Assembly (NCBI GenBank): GCA_964057225.1 | Contig: OZ059898.1 | Location: 21,057,267-21,121,266 of the forward strand | Direction: 5' to 3' | Source of the DNA: Auanema rhodensis | Lineage: Eukaryota; Nematoda; Chromadorea; Rhabditida; Rhabditidae | Length of the DNA stretch: 64,000 nucleotides | Shown: positions 1 to 12,495 of the stretch, piece by piece | Numbering within the stretch: position 1 is the first letter of the stretch | Layout of the letters: each line of letters opens with the position of its first letter | Notes under the pieces: model-generated | Databases searched by the model: none | Told to the model about the DNA's origin: nothing | Seen by the model: only the letters and a program-made list of their open reading frames with translations | Program-made: the position numbers and the translations under genes

Positions 1-62
1 TTTTCAAAATTAGATTCCCCATGTCCATATTAGTCTAAAAACAAATTTTTATTGATATTGGT

Positions 63-63
63 G
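63..63. other. Biallelic G/T site at unit position 63, present through the whole array
   Basis: Unit position 63 is either G (GGTGCATGG) or T (GGTTCATGG) in essentially every unit, with both alleles common in all four zones. Reading units 1-43 gives a mixed order with stretches of strict alternation, for example units 8-13 and 17-24. This order repeats with the 11-unit HOR, so the site is a useful barcode. It is the only variant seen at comparable frequency across the full window. Whether it marks an old two-unit ancestor or a neutral polymorphism spread by exchange is not resolved. Confidence 0.85.
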
Positions 64-76
64 CATGGTAACCATG
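64..76. other. 13-bp interrupted palindrome in each monomer
   Basis: CATGGT and ACCATG are exact inverted arms around one central A and contain a GGTAACC core. The motif is kept in almost every unit. Exceptions seen include GGTGACC at about 34209, 38091 and 39842, ACCACG at 55628 and 57036, AACAATG at 49289 and 51577, and GGTAATC at about 59497. Short dyads are a recognised feature of several satellites that lack a CENP-B box. Protein binding here is inference. Confidence 0.8.
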
Positions 77-120
77 ACTTTGAAATTTACGTGAACTTTA
101 ATTTATGCTAATTAAATGTA

Positions 121-134
121 CACGTGATGTGCAC
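121..134. other. First CACGTG hexamer plus adjacent GTGCAC palindrome in each monomer
   Basis: CACGTG at unit 121-126 is followed by GTGCAC at 129-134. On the minus strand, 121-128 reads ATCACGTG, which fits the RTCACRTG consensus of the budding-yeast CDEI element and also a plain E-box/G-box core. An 8-base match is weak evidence and does not imply a yeast-type centromere. The hexamer is disrupted in scattered units: TATACGTG at 471, 4695, 6631 and others, ACATGTG at 13496, 14551 and 18598, and ACACATGATG at 16310 and 20357. The GTGCAC partner is changed to GTGCAATTGG or GTGCCC in particular HOR lineages. Confidence 0.7.
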
Positions 135-150
135 TTGGTATGTAACTCGC

Positions 151-160
151 TTCACGTGAA
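151..160. other. 10-bp perfect palindrome TTCACGTGAA in each monomer
   Basis: This second CACGTG core (153-158) lies exactly 32 bp after the first and is extended to a perfect 10-bp palindrome. With more than 360 units the array holds several hundred CACGTG cores in total. Variants include CACGTAAAAG (first at about 685), CTTCATGTGA (50076, 52364) and TTCACTTGAA (about 62395 and 63627). CACGTG is the core for bHLH/bZIP-type factors in eukaryotes. A real binding role has no support beyond the motif itself. Confidence 0.7.
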
Positions 161-1584
161 AGATAAAGAGATGCGGTTTTCAAAATTAGATTCCCCATGT
201 CCATATTAGTCTAAAAACAAATTTTTATTGATATTGGTGCATGGTAACCATGACTTTGAAATTTACGTGAACTTTAATTTATGCTAATTAAATGTACACG
301 TGATGTGCACTTGGTATGTAACTCGCTTCACGTGAAAGATAAAAAGATGCGGTTTTCAAAATTAGATTCCCCATGTCCATATTAGTCTAAAAACAAATTT
401 TTATTGATATTGGTTCATGGTAACCATGACTTTGAAATTTACGTGAACTTTAATTTATGCTAATTAAATGTATACGTGATGTGCACTTGGTATGTAACTC
501 GCTTCACGTGAAAGATAAAGAGATGCGGTTTTCAAAATTAGATTCCCCATGTCCATATTAGTCTAAAAACAAATTTTTATTGATATTGGTTCATGGTAAC
601 CATGACTTTGAAATTTACGTGAACTTTAATTTATGCTAATTAAATGTACACGTGATGTGCACTTGGTATGTAACTCGCTTCACGTAAAAGATAAAGAGAT
701 GCGGTTCTCAAAATTAGATTCCCCATGTCCATATTAGTCTAAAAACAAATTTTTATTGATATTGGTGCATGGTAACCATGACTTTGAAATTTACGTGAAC
801 TTTAATTTATGCTAATTAAATGTACACGTGATGTGCACTTGGTATGTAACTCGCTTCACGTGAAAGATAAAGAGATGCGATTTTCAAAATTAGATTCCCC
901 ATGTCCATATTAGTTTAAAAACAAATTTTTATTGATATTGGTGCATGGTAACCATGACTTTGAAATTTACGTGAACTTTAATTTATGCTAATTAAATGTA
1001 CACGTGATGTGCACTTGGTATGTAACTCGCTTCACGTGAAAGATAAAAAGATGCGGTTTTCAAAATTAGATTCCCCATGTCCATATTAGTCTAAAAACAA
1101 ATTTTTATTGATATTGGTGCATGGTAACCATGACTTTGAAATTTACGTGAACTTTAATTTATGCTAATTAAATGTACACGTGATGTGCACTTGGTATGTA
1201 ACTCGCTTCACGTGAAAGATGAAGAGATGCGGTTTTCAAAATTAGATTCCCCATGTCCATATTAGTCTAAAAACAAATTTTTATTGATATTGGTTCATGG
1301 TAACCATGACTTTGAAATTTACGTGAACTTTAATTTTTGCTAATTAAATGTACACGTGATGTGCACTTGGTATGTAACTCGCTTCACGTGAAAGATAAAG
1401 AGATGCGGTTTTCAAAGTTAGATTCCCCATGTCCATATTAGTCTAAAAACAAATTTTTATTGATATTGGTGCATGGTAACCATGACTTTGAAATTTACGT
1501 GAACTTTAATTTATGCTAATTAAATGTACACGTGATGTGCACTTGGTATGTAACTCGCTTCACGTGAAAGATAAAGAGATGCGG

Positions 1585-4500
1585 TTTTCAAAATTAGATT
1601 CCCCATGTCCATATTAGTCTAAAAACAAATTTTTATTGATATTGGTTCATGGTAACCATGACTTTGAAATTTACGTGAACTTTAATTTATGCTAATTAAA
1701 TGTACACGTGATGTGCACTTGGTATGTAACTCGCTTCACGTGAAAGATAAAGAGATGCGGTTTTCAAAATTAGATTCCCCATGTCCATATTAGTCTAAAA
1801 ACAAATTTTTATTGATATTGGTGCATGGTAACCATGACTTTGAAATTTACGTGAACTTTAATTTATGCTAATTAAATGTACACGTGATGTGCACTTGGTA
1901 TGTAACTCGCTTCACGTGAAAGATAAAGAGATGCGGTTTTCAAAATTAGATTCCCCATGTCCATATTAGTCTAAAAACAAATTTTTATTGATATTGGTTC
2001 ATGGTAACCATGACTTTGAAATTTACGTGAACTTTAATTTATGCTAATTAAATGTACACGTGATGTGCACTTGGTATGTAACTCGCTTCACGTGAAAGAT
2101 AAAGAGATGCGGTTTTCAAAATTAGATTCCCCATGTCCATATTAGTCTAAAAACAAATTTTTATTGATATTGGTGCATGGTAACCATGACTTTGAAATTT
2201 ACGTGAACTTTAATTTATGCTAATTAAATGTACACGTGATGTGCACTTGGTATGTAACTCGCTTCACGTGAAAAATAAAGAGATGCGGTTTTCAAAATTA
2301 GATTCCCCATGTCCATATTAGTCTAAAAACAAATTTTTATTGATATTGGTGCATGGTAACCATGACTTTGAAATTTACGTGAACTTTAATTTATGCTAAT
2401 TAAATGTACACGTGATGTGCACTTGGTATGTAACTCGCTTCACGTGAAAGATAAAGAGATGCGGTTTTCAAAGTTAGATTCCCCATGTCCATATTAGTCT
2501 AAAAACAAATTTTTATTGATATTGGTGCATGGTAACCATGACTTTGAAATTTACGTGAACTTTAATTTATGCTAATTAAATGTACACGTGATGTGCACTT
2601 GGTATGTAACTCGCTTCACGTGAAAGATGAAGAGATGCGGTTTTCAAAATTAGATTCCCCATGTCCATATTAGTCTAAAAACAAATTTTTATTGATATTG
2701 GTGCATGGTAACCATGACTTTGAAATTTACGTGAACTTTAATTTATGCTAATTAAATGTACACGTGATGTGCACTTGGTATGTAACTCGCTTCACGTGAA
2801 AGATAAAGAGATGCGGTTTTCAAAATTAGATTCCCCATGTCCATATTAGTCTAAAAACAAATTTTTATTGATATTGGTTCATGGTAACCATGACTTTGAA
2901 ATTTACGTGAACTTTAATTTATGCTAATTAAATGTACACGTGATGTGCACTTGGTATGTAACTCGCTTCACGTGAAAGATGAAGAGATGCGGTTTTCAAA
3001 ATTAGATTCCCCATGTCCATATTAGTCTAAAAACAAATTTTTATTGATATTGGTGCATGGTAACCATGACTTTGAAATTTACGTGAACTTTAATTTATGC
3101 TAATTAAATGTACACGTGATGTGCACTTGGTATGTAACTCGCTTCACGTGAAAGATAAAGAGATGCGGTTTTCAAAATTAGATTCCCCATGTCCATATTA
3201 GTCTAAAAACAAATTTTTATTGATATTGGTTCATGGTAACCATGACTTTGAAATTTACGTGAACTTTAATTTATGCTAATTAAATGTACACGTGATGTGC
3301 ACTTGGTATGTAACTCGCTTCACGTGAAAGATAAAGAGATGCGGTTTTCAAAATTAGATTCCCCATGTCCATATTAGTCTAAAAACAAATTTTTATTGAT
3401 ATTGGTGCATGGTAACCATGACTTTGAAATTTACGTGAACTTTAATTTATGCTAATTAAATGTACACGTGATGTGCACTTGGTATGTAACTCGCTTCACG
3501 TGAAAGATAAAGAGATGCGGTTTTCAAAATTAGATTCCCCATGTCCATATTAGTCTAAAAACAAATTTTTATTGATATTGGTTCATGGTAACCATGACTT
3601 TGAAATTTACGTGAACTTTAATTTATGCTAATTAAATGTACACGTGATGTGCACTTGGTATGTAACTCGCTTCACGTGAAAGATGAAGAGATGCGGTTTT
3701 CAAAATTAGATTCCCCATGTCCATATTAGTCTAAAAACAAATTTTTATTGATATTGGTGCATGGTAACCATGACTTTGAAATTTACGTGAACTTTAATTT
3801 ATGCTAATTAAATGTACACGTGATGTGCACTTGGTATGTAACTCGCTTCACGTGAAAGATAAAGAGATGCGGTTTTCAAAATTAGATTCCCCATGTCCAT
3901 ATTAGTCTAAAAACAAATTTTTATTGATATTGGTTCATGGTAACCATGACTTTGAAATTTACGTGAACTTTAATTTATGCTAATTAAATGTACACGTGAT
4001 GTGCACTTGGTATGTAACTCGCTTCACGTGAAAGATAAAGAGATGCGGTTTTCAAAATTAGATTCCCCATGTCCATATTAGTCTAAAAACAAATTTTTAT
4101 TGATATTGGTGCATGGTAACCATGACTTTGAAATTTACGTGAACTTTAATTTATGCTAATTAAATGTACACGTGATGTGCACTTGGTATGTAACTCGCTT
4201 CACGTGAAAAATAAAGAGATGCGGTTTTCAAAATTAGATTCCCCATGTCCATATTAGTCTAAAAACAAATTTTTATTGATATTGGTGCATGGTAACCATG
4301 ACTTTGAAATTTACGTGAACTTTAATTTATGCTAATTAAATGTACACGTGATGTGCACTTGGTATGTAACTCGCTTCACGTGAAAGATAAAGAGATGCGG
4401 TTTTCAAAATTAGATTCCCCATGTCCATATTAGTCTAAAAACAAATTTTTATTGATATTGGTGCATGGTAACCATGACTTTGAAATTTACGTGAACTTTA

Positions 4501-7392
4501 ATTTATGCTAATTAAATGTACACGTGATGTGCACTTGGTATGTAACTCGCTTCACGTGAAAGATAAAAAGATGCGGTTTTCAAAATTAGATTCCCCATGT
4601 CCATATTAGTCTAAAAACAAATTTTTATTGATATTGGTTCATGGTAACCATGACTTTGAAATTTACGTGAACTTTAATTTATGCTAATTAAATGTATACG
4701 TGATGTGCACTTGGTATGTAACTCGCTTCACGTGAAAGATAAAGAGATGCGGTTTTCAAAATTAGATTCCCCATGTCCATATTAGTCTAAAAACAAATTT
4801 TTATTGATATTGGTTCATGGTAACCATGACTTTGAAATTTACGTGAACTTTAATTTATGCTAATTAAATGTACACGTGATGTGCACTTGGTATGTAACTC
4901 GCTTCACGTAAAAGATAAAGAGATGCGGTTCTCAAAATTAGATTCCCCATGTCCATATTAGTCTAAAAACAAATTTTTATTGATATTGGTGCATGGTAAC
5001 CATGACTTTGAAATTTACGTGAACTTTAATTTATGCTAATTAAATGTACACGTGATGTGCACTTGGTATGTAACTCGCTTCACGTGAAAGATAAAGAGAT
5101 GCGATTTTCAAAATTAGATTCCCCATGTCCATATTAGTCTAAAAACAAATTTTTATTGATATTGGTTCATGGTAACCATGACTTTGAAATTTACGTGAAC
5201 TTTAATTTATGCTAATTAAATGTACACGTGATGTGCACTTGGTATGTAACTCGCTTCACGTGAAAGATAAAGAGATGCGGTTTTCAAAATTAGATTCCCC
5301 ATGTCCATATTAGTCTAAAAACAAATTTTTATTGATATTGGTGCATGGTAACCATGACTTTGAAATTTACGTGAACTTTAATTTATGCTAATTAAATGTA
5401 CACGTGATGTGCACTTGGTATGTAACTCGCTTCACGTGAAAGATAAAGAGATGCGGTTTTCAAAATTAGATTCCCCATGTCCATATTAGTCTAAAAACAA
5501 ATTTTTATTGATATTGGTTCATGGTAACCATGACTTTGAAATTTACGTGAACTTTAATTTATGCTAATTAAATGTACACGTGATGTGCACTTGGTATGTA
5601 ACTCGCTTCACGTGAAAGATGAAGAGATGCGGTTTTCAAAATTAGATTCCCCATGTCCATATTAGTCTAAAAACAAATTTTTATTGATATTGGTGCATGG
5701 TAACCATGACTTTGAAATTTACGTGAACTTTAATTTATGCTAATTAAATGTACACGTGATGTGCACTTGGTATGTAACTCGCTTCACGTGAAAGATAAAG
5801 AGATGCGGTTTTCAAAATTAGATTCCCCATGTCCATATTAGTCTAAAAACAAATTTTTATTGATATTGGTTCATGGTAACCATGACTTTGAAATTTACGT
5901 GAACTTTAATTTATGCTAATTAAATGTACACGTGATGTGCACTTGGTATGTAACTCGCTTCACGTGAAAGATAAAGAGATGCGGTTTTCAAAATTAGATT
6001 CCCCATGTCCATATTAGTCTAAAAACAAATTTTTATTGATATTGGTGCATGGTAACCATGACTTTGAAATTTACGTGAACTTTAATTTATGCTAATTAAA
6101 TGTACACGTGATGTGCACTTGGTATGTAACTCGCTTCACGTGAAAAATAAAGAGATGCGGTTTTCAAAATTAGATTCCCCATGTCCATATTAGTCTAAAA
6201 ACAAATTTTTATTGATATTGGTGCATGGTAACCATGACTTTGAAATTTACGTGAACTTTAATTTATGCTAATTAAATGTACACGTGATGTGCACTTGGTA
6301 TGTAACTCGCTTCACGTGAAAGATAAAGAGATGCGGTTTTCAAAATTAGATTCCCCATGTCCATATTAGTCTAAAAACAAATTTTTATTGATATTGGTGC
6401 ATGGTAACCATGACTTTGAAATTTACGTGAACTTTAATTTATGCTAATTAAATGTACACGTGATGTGCACTTGGTATGTAACTCGCTTCACGTGAAAGAT
6501 AAAAAGATGCGGTTTTCAAAATTAGATTCCCCATGTCCATATTAGTCTAAAAACAAATTTTTATTGATATTGGTTCATGGTAACCATGACTTTGAAATTT
6601 ACGTGAACTTTAATTTATGCTAATTAAATGTATACGTGATGTGCACTTGGTATGTAACTCGCTTCACGTGAAAGATAAAGAGATGCGGTTTTCAAAATTA
6701 GATTCCCCATGTCCATATTAGTCTAAAAACAAATTTTTATTGATATTGGTTCATGGTAACCATGACTTTGAAATTTACGTGAACTTTAATTTATGCTAAT
6801 TAAATGTACACGTGATGTGCACTTGGTATGTAACTCGCTTCACGTAAAAGATAAAGAGATGCGGTTCTCAAAATTAGATTCCCCATGTCCATATTAGTCT
6901 AAAAACAAATTTTTATTGATATTGGTGCATGGTAACCATGACTTTGAAATTTACGTGAACTTTAATTTATGCTAATTAAATGTACACGTGATGTGCACTT
7001 GGTATGTAACTCGCTTCACGTGAAAGATAAAGAGATGCGATTTTCAAAATTAGATTCCCCATGTCCATATTAGTTTAAAAACAAATTTTTATTGATATTG
7101 GTGCATGGTAACCATGACTTTGAAATTTACGTGAACTTTAATTTATGCTAATTAAATGTACACGTGATGTGCACTTGGTATGTAACTCGCTTCACGTGAA
7201 AGATAAAAAGATGCGGTTTTCAAAATTAGATTCCCCATGTCCATATTAGTCTAAAAACAAATTTTTATTGATATTGGTGCATGGTAACCATGACTTTGAA
7301 ATTTACGTGAACTTTAATTTATGCTAATTAAATGTACACGTGATGTGCACTTGGTATGTAACTCGCTTCACGTGTAAGATGAAGAGATGCGG
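1585..7392 (+). repeat. 11-monomer higher-order repeat (1936 bp), three copies
   Basis: Markers repeat at exactly 1936 bp, which is 11 x 176. GTGAAAAATAAAG recurs with its A-run at 2271, 4207 and 6143. ATAAAAAG recurs at 4565 and 6501, TATACG at 4695 and 6631, CGTAAAAG/TTCTCAAA at about 4910 and 6846, and GCGATTTT at 5101 and 7037. The G/T order at unit site 63 also matches between the three blocks with one mismatch per neighbouring pair. The first block (from about 1585) lacks several markers of the other two, so it is older or patched. Block edges are set to unit starts and could shift by a few units. Confidence 0.75.
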
Positions 7393-7960
7393 TTTTCAAA
7401 ATTAGATTCCCCATGTCCATATTAGTCTAAAAACAAATTTTTATTGATATTGGTTCATGGTAACCATGACTTTGAAATTTACGTGAACTTTAATTTATGC
7501 TAATTAAATGTACACGTGATGTGCACTTGGTATGTAACTCGCTTCACGTGAAAGATAAAGAGATGCGGTTTTCAAAATTAGATTCCCCATGTCCATATTA
7601 GTCTAAAAACAAATTTTTATTGATATTAGTTCATGGTAACCATGACTTTGAAATTTACGTGAACTTTAAATTATGCTAATTAAATGTACACGTGATGTGC
7701 ACTTGGTATGTAACTCGCTTCACGTGAAAGATAAAGAGATGCGGTTTTCAAAATTAGATTCCCCATGTCCGTATTAGTCTAAAAACAAATTTTTATTGAT
7801 ATTGGTGCATGGTAACCATGACTTTGAAATTTACGTGAACTTTAATTTATGCTAATTAAATGTACACGTGATGTGCACTTGGTATGTAACTCGCTTCACG
7901 TGAAAGATGAAGAGATGCGGTTTTCAAAATTAGATTCCCCATGTCCATATTAGTCTAAAA
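6337..7960 (+). repeat. Segment duplicated 20 monomers downstream (source or first copy)
   Basis: A run of about nine units shares an ordered set of rare markers with 9857-11480 at a fixed shift of 3520 bp (20 x 176). These are ATAAAAAG (6501), TATACG (6631), CGTAAAAG (6846), TAGTTTAAAA (7075), CACGTGTAAG (7374) and the TATTAGTTCATGG/TTAAATTATG pair (from 7627). The match is lost at the TATACG marker at 8041, which has no partner. The direction of copying cannot be told. Confidence 0.75.
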
Positions 7961-9856
7961 ACAAATTTTTATTGATATTGGTTCATGGTAACCATGACTT
8001 TGAAATTTACGTGAACTTTAATTTATGCTAATTAAATGTATACGTGATGTGCACTTGGTATGTAACTCGCTTCACGTGAAAGATAAAGAGATGCGGTTTT
8101 CAAAATTAGATTCCCCATGTCCATATTAGTCTAAAAACAAATTTTTATTGATATTGGTGCATGGTAACCATGACTTTGAAATTTACGTGAACTTTAATTT
8201 ATGCTAATTAAATGTACACGTGATGTGCACTTGGTATGTAACTCGCTTCACGTGAAAGATAAAAAGATGCGGTTTTCAAAATTAGATTCCCCATGTCCAT
8301 ATTAGTCTAAAAACAAATTTTTATTGATATTAGTTCATGGTAACCATGACTTTGAAATTTACGTGAACTTTAAATTATGCTAATTAAATGTACACGTGAT
8401 GTGCACTTGGTATGTAACTCGCTTCACGTGAAAGATAAAGAGATGCGGTTTTCAAAATTAGATTCCCCATGTCCATATTAGTCTAAAAACAAATTTTTAT
8501 TGATATTGGTGCATGGTAACCATGACTTTGAAATTTACGTGAACTTTAATTTATGCTAATTAAATGTACACGTGATGTGCACTTGGTATGTAACTCGCTT
8601 CACGTGAAAGATGAAGAGATGCGGTTTTCAAAATTAGATTCCCCATGTCCATATTAGTCTAAAAACAAATTTTTATTGATATTGGTTCATGGTAACCATG
8701 ACTTTGAAATTTACGTGAACTTTAATTTATGCTAATTAAATGTACGCGTGATGTGCACTTGGTATGTAACTCGCTTCACGTGAAAGATAAAGAGATGCGG
8801 TTTTCAAAATTAGATTCCCCATGTCCATATTAGTCTAAAAACAAATTTTTATTGATATTGGTTCATGGTAACCATGACTTTGAAATTTACGTGAACTTTA
8901 ATTTATGCTAATTAAATGTACACGTGATGTGCACTTGGTATGTAACTCGCTTCACGTGAAAGATAAAAAGATGCGGTTTTCAAAATTAGATTCCCCATGT
9001 CCATATTAGTCTAAAAACAAATTTTTATTGATATTGGTTCATGGTAACCATGACTTTGAAATTTACGTGAACTTTAATTTATGCTAATTAAATGTATACG
9101 TGATGTGCACTTGGTATGTAACTCGCTTCACGTGAAAGATAAAGAGATGCGGTTTTCAAAATTAGATTCCCCATGTCCATATTAGTCTAAAAACAAATTT
9201 TTATTGATATTGGTTCATGGTAACCATGACTTTGAAATTTACGTGAACTTTAAATTATGCTAATTAAATGTACACGTGATGTGCACTTGGTATGTAACTC
9301 GCTTCACGTGAAAGATAAAGAGATGCGGTTTTCAAAATTAGATTCCCCATGTCCATATTAGTCTAAAAACAAATTTTTATTGATATTGGTGCATGGTAAC
9401 CATGACTTTGAAATTTACGTGAACTTTAATTTATGCTAATTAAATGTACACGTGATGTGCACTTGGTATGTAACTCGCTTCACGTGAAAGATGAAGAGAT
9501 GCGGTTTTCAAAATTAGATTCCCCATGTCCATATTAGTCTAAAAACAAATTTTTATTGATATTGGTGCATGGTAACCATGACTTTGAAATTTACGTGAAC
9601 TTTAATTTATGCTAATTAAATGTACACGTGATGTGCACTTGGTATGTAACTCGCTTCACGTGAAAGATAAAGAGATGCGGTTTTCAAAATTAGATTCCCC
9701 ATGTCCATATTAGTCTAAAAACAAATTTTTATTGATATTGGTTCATGGTAACCATGACTTTGAAATTTACGTGAACTTTAATTTATGCTAATTAAATGTA
9801 CACGTGATGTGCACTTGGTATGTAACTCGCTTCACGTGAAAGATAAAGAGATGCGG

Positions 9857-11480
9857 TTTTCAAAATTAGATTCCCCATGTCCATATTAGTCTAAAAACAA
9901 ATTTTTATTGATATTGGTGCATGGTAACCATGACTTTGAAATTTACGTGAACTTTAATTTATGCTAATTAAATGTACACGTGATGTGCACTTGGTATGTA
10001 ACTCGCTTCACGTGAAAGATAAAAAGATGCGGTTTTCAAAATTAGATTCCCCATGTCCATATTAGTCTAAAAACAAATTTTTATTGATATTGGTTCATGG
10101 TAACCATGACTTTGAAATTTACGTGAACTTTAATTTATGCTAATTAAATGTATACGTGATGTGCACTTGGTATGTAACTCGCTTCACGTGAAAGATAAAG
10201 AGATGCGGTTTTCAAAATTAGATTCCCCATGTCCATATTAGTCTAAAAACAAATTTTTATTGATATTGGTTCATGGTAACCATGACTTTGAAATTTACGT
10301 GAACTTTAATTTATGCTAATTAAATGTACACGTGATGTGCACTTGGTATGTAACTCGCTTCACGTAAAAGATAAAGAGATGCGGTTCTCAAAATTAGATT
10401 CCCCATGTCCATATTAGTCTAAAAACAAATTTTTATTGATATTGGTGCATGGTAACCATGACTTTGAAATTTACGTGAACTTTAATTTATGCTAATTAAA
10501 TGTACACGTGATGTGCACTTGGTATGTAACTCGCTTCACGTGAAAGATAAAGAGATGCGATTTTCAAAATTAGATTCCCCATGTCCATATTAGTTTAAAA
10601 ACAAATTTTTATTGATATTGGTGCATGGTAACCATGACTTTGAAATTTACGTGAACTTTAATTTATGCTAATTAAATGTACACGTGATGTGCACTTGGTA
10701 TGTAACTCGCTTCACGTGAAAGATAAAAAGATGCGGTTTTCAAAATTAGATTCCCCATGTCCATATTAGTCTAAAAACAAATTTTTATTGATATTGGTGC
10801 ATGGTAACCATGACTTTGAAATTTACGTGAACTTTAATTTATGCTAATTAAATGTACACGTGATGTGCACTTGGTATGTAACTCGCTTCACGTGTAAGAT
10901 GAAGAGATGCGGTTTTCAAAATTAGATTCCCCATGTCCATATTAGTCTAAAAACAAATTTTTATTGATATTGGTTCATGGTAACCATGACTTTGAAATTT
11001 ACGTGAACTTTAATTTATGCTAATTAAATGTACACGTGATGTGCACTTGGTATGTAACTCGCTTCACGTGAAAGATAAAGAGATGCGGTTTTCAAAATTA
11101 GATTCCCCATGTCCATATTAGTCTAAAAACAAATTTTTATTGATATTAGTTCATGGTAACCATGACTTTGAAATTTACGTGAACTTTAAATTATGCTAAT
11201 TAAATGTACACGTGATGTGCACTTGGTATGTAACTCGCTTCACGTGAAAGATAAAGAGATGCGGTTTTCAAAATTAGATTCCCCATGTCCATATTAGTCT
11301 AAAAACAAATTTTTATTGATATTGGTGCATGGTAACCATGACTTTGAAATTTACGTGAACTTTAATTTATGCTAATTAAATGTACACGTGATGTGCACTT
11401 GGTATGTAACTCGCTTCACGTGAAAGATGAAGAGATGCGGTTTTCAAAATTAGATTCCCCATGTCCATATTAGTCTAAAA
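9857..11480 (+). repeat. Second copy of the zone I segment (shift 3520 bp)
   Basis: The markers of 6337-7960 reappear in the same order and spacing: ATAAAAAG at 10021, TATACG at 10151, CGTAAAAG at 10366, TAGTTTAAAA at 10595, CACGTGTAAG at 10894 and TATTAGTTCATGG at 11147. An intermediate copy of the last marker pair at 8331 lies four units from the first, so smaller exchanges occurred in the same region. Confidence 0.75.
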
Positions 11481-11968
11481 ACAAATTTTTATTGATATTG
11501 GTGCATGGTAACCATGACTTTGAAATTTACGTGAACTTTAATTTATGCTAATTAAATGTACACGTGATGTGCACTTGGTATGTAACTCGCTTCACGTGAA
11601 AGTAAAAGAGATGCGGTTTTCAAAATTAGATTCCCCATGTCCATATTAGTCTAAAAACAAATTTTTATTGATATTGGTTCATGGTAACCATGACTTTGAA
11701 ATTTACGTGAACTTTAATTTTTGCTAATTAAATGTACACGTGATGTGCACTTGGTATGTAACTCGCTTCACGTGAAAGATAAAGAGATGCGGTTTTCAAA
11801 GTTAGATTCCCCATGACCATATTAGTCTAAAAACAAATTTTTATTGATATTGGTGCATGGTAACCATGACTTTGAAATTTACGTGAACTTTAATTTATGC
11901 TAATTAAATGTACACGTGATGTGCACTTGGTATGTAACTCGCTTCACGTGAAAGATAAAGAGATGCGG

Positions 11969-12143
11969 TTTTCAAATTTGATTCCCCATGTCCATATTAG
12001 TCTAAAAACAAATTTTCATTGATATTGGTTCATGGTAACCATGACTTTGAAATTTACGTGAACTTTAATTTATGCTAATTAAATGTACACGTGATGTGCA
12101 CTTGGTATGTAACTCGCTTCACGTGAAAGATAAAGAGATGCGG
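11969..12143 (+). repeat. 175-bp monomer with one-base deletion (first of four)
   Basis: The unit start reads TTTTCAAATTTGATTCC, one base shorter than the consensus TTTTCAAAATTAGATTCC, and also carries the TTTTCATTG allele. The same compound haplotype recurs at 12672-12846, 13727-13901 and 17774-17948, so it arose once and was copied. Full-length relatives with TTCAAAATTTGATT plus TTTTCATTG (for example from 15655) are either the precursor or a repaired form. Confidence 0.9.
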
Positions 12144-12495
12144 TTTTCAAAATTAGATTCCCCATGTCCATATTAGTCTAAAAACAAATTTTTATTGATA
12201 TTGGTTCATGGTAACCATGACTTTGAAATTTACGTGAACTTTAATTTATGCTAATTAAAAGTACACGTGATGTGCACTTGGTATGTAACTCGCTTCACGT
12301 GAAAGATAAAGAGATACGGTTTTCAAAATTAGATTCCCCATGTCCATATTAGTCTAAAAACAAATTTTCATTGATATTGGTTCATGGTAACCATGACTTT
12401 GAAATTTACGTGAACTTTAATTTTTGCTAATTAAATGTACACGTGATGTGCACTTGGTATGTAACTCGCTTCACGTGAAAGATAAAGAGATGCGG

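Larger units (their letters stand above)
1..176 (+). repeat. Reference monomer of the satellite (phase used for all unit positions)
   Basis: This unit defines the numbering used in the other entries; the start is an arbitrary phase at TTTTCAAAATTAGATTCCCC. Landmarks are an A/T-rich stretch at 35-60 with A5 and T5 runs, a CATGGT-A-ACCATG dyad at 64-76, CACGTG at 121-126, GTGCAC at 129-134, and TTCACGTGAA at 151-160. It has 26 C and 31 G. Five CpG dinucleotides (90, 123, 148, 155, 174) are about what composition predicts. A TAG stop at 31-33 and a length not divisible by three make it non-coding in the long run. It is close to the consensus of the window; position 63 is G here and T in about half of all units. 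Confidence 0.95.
1..11968 (+). repeat. Zone I: 68 near-consensus monomers, all 176 bp
   Basis: Exactly 68 units of unvarying 176 bp length. Marker substitutions are few and recur as haplotype blocks: GATGAAGAG, ATAAAAAG, GTATACGTG, CGTAAAAG followed by TTCTCAAA, GCGATTTTC and TAGTTTAAAA. The alleles typical of the central zones (TTCATCATG, CCCTATG, TTTTCATTG, AACTTCAAT) are absent. No indel was found in the zone, which points to recent homogenisation. It contains nothing but satellite. Confidence 0.85.

Noticed and set aside
121-128. Yeast-type point centromere (CDEI match ATCACGTG on the minus strand)
   Set aside because: Only an 8-base match, repeated because the unit repeats. I see no CDEII-like spacer followed by a CDEIII consensus, and a long satellite array is the opposite architecture.
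1-176. Known satellite family (human alpha satellite, Arabidopsis 178-bp, Brassica 176-bp)
   Set aside because: Unit lengths are similar, but what I recall of those sequences shows no shared motif blocks with this unit. A database search would be needed to name the family, and I do not assign one.
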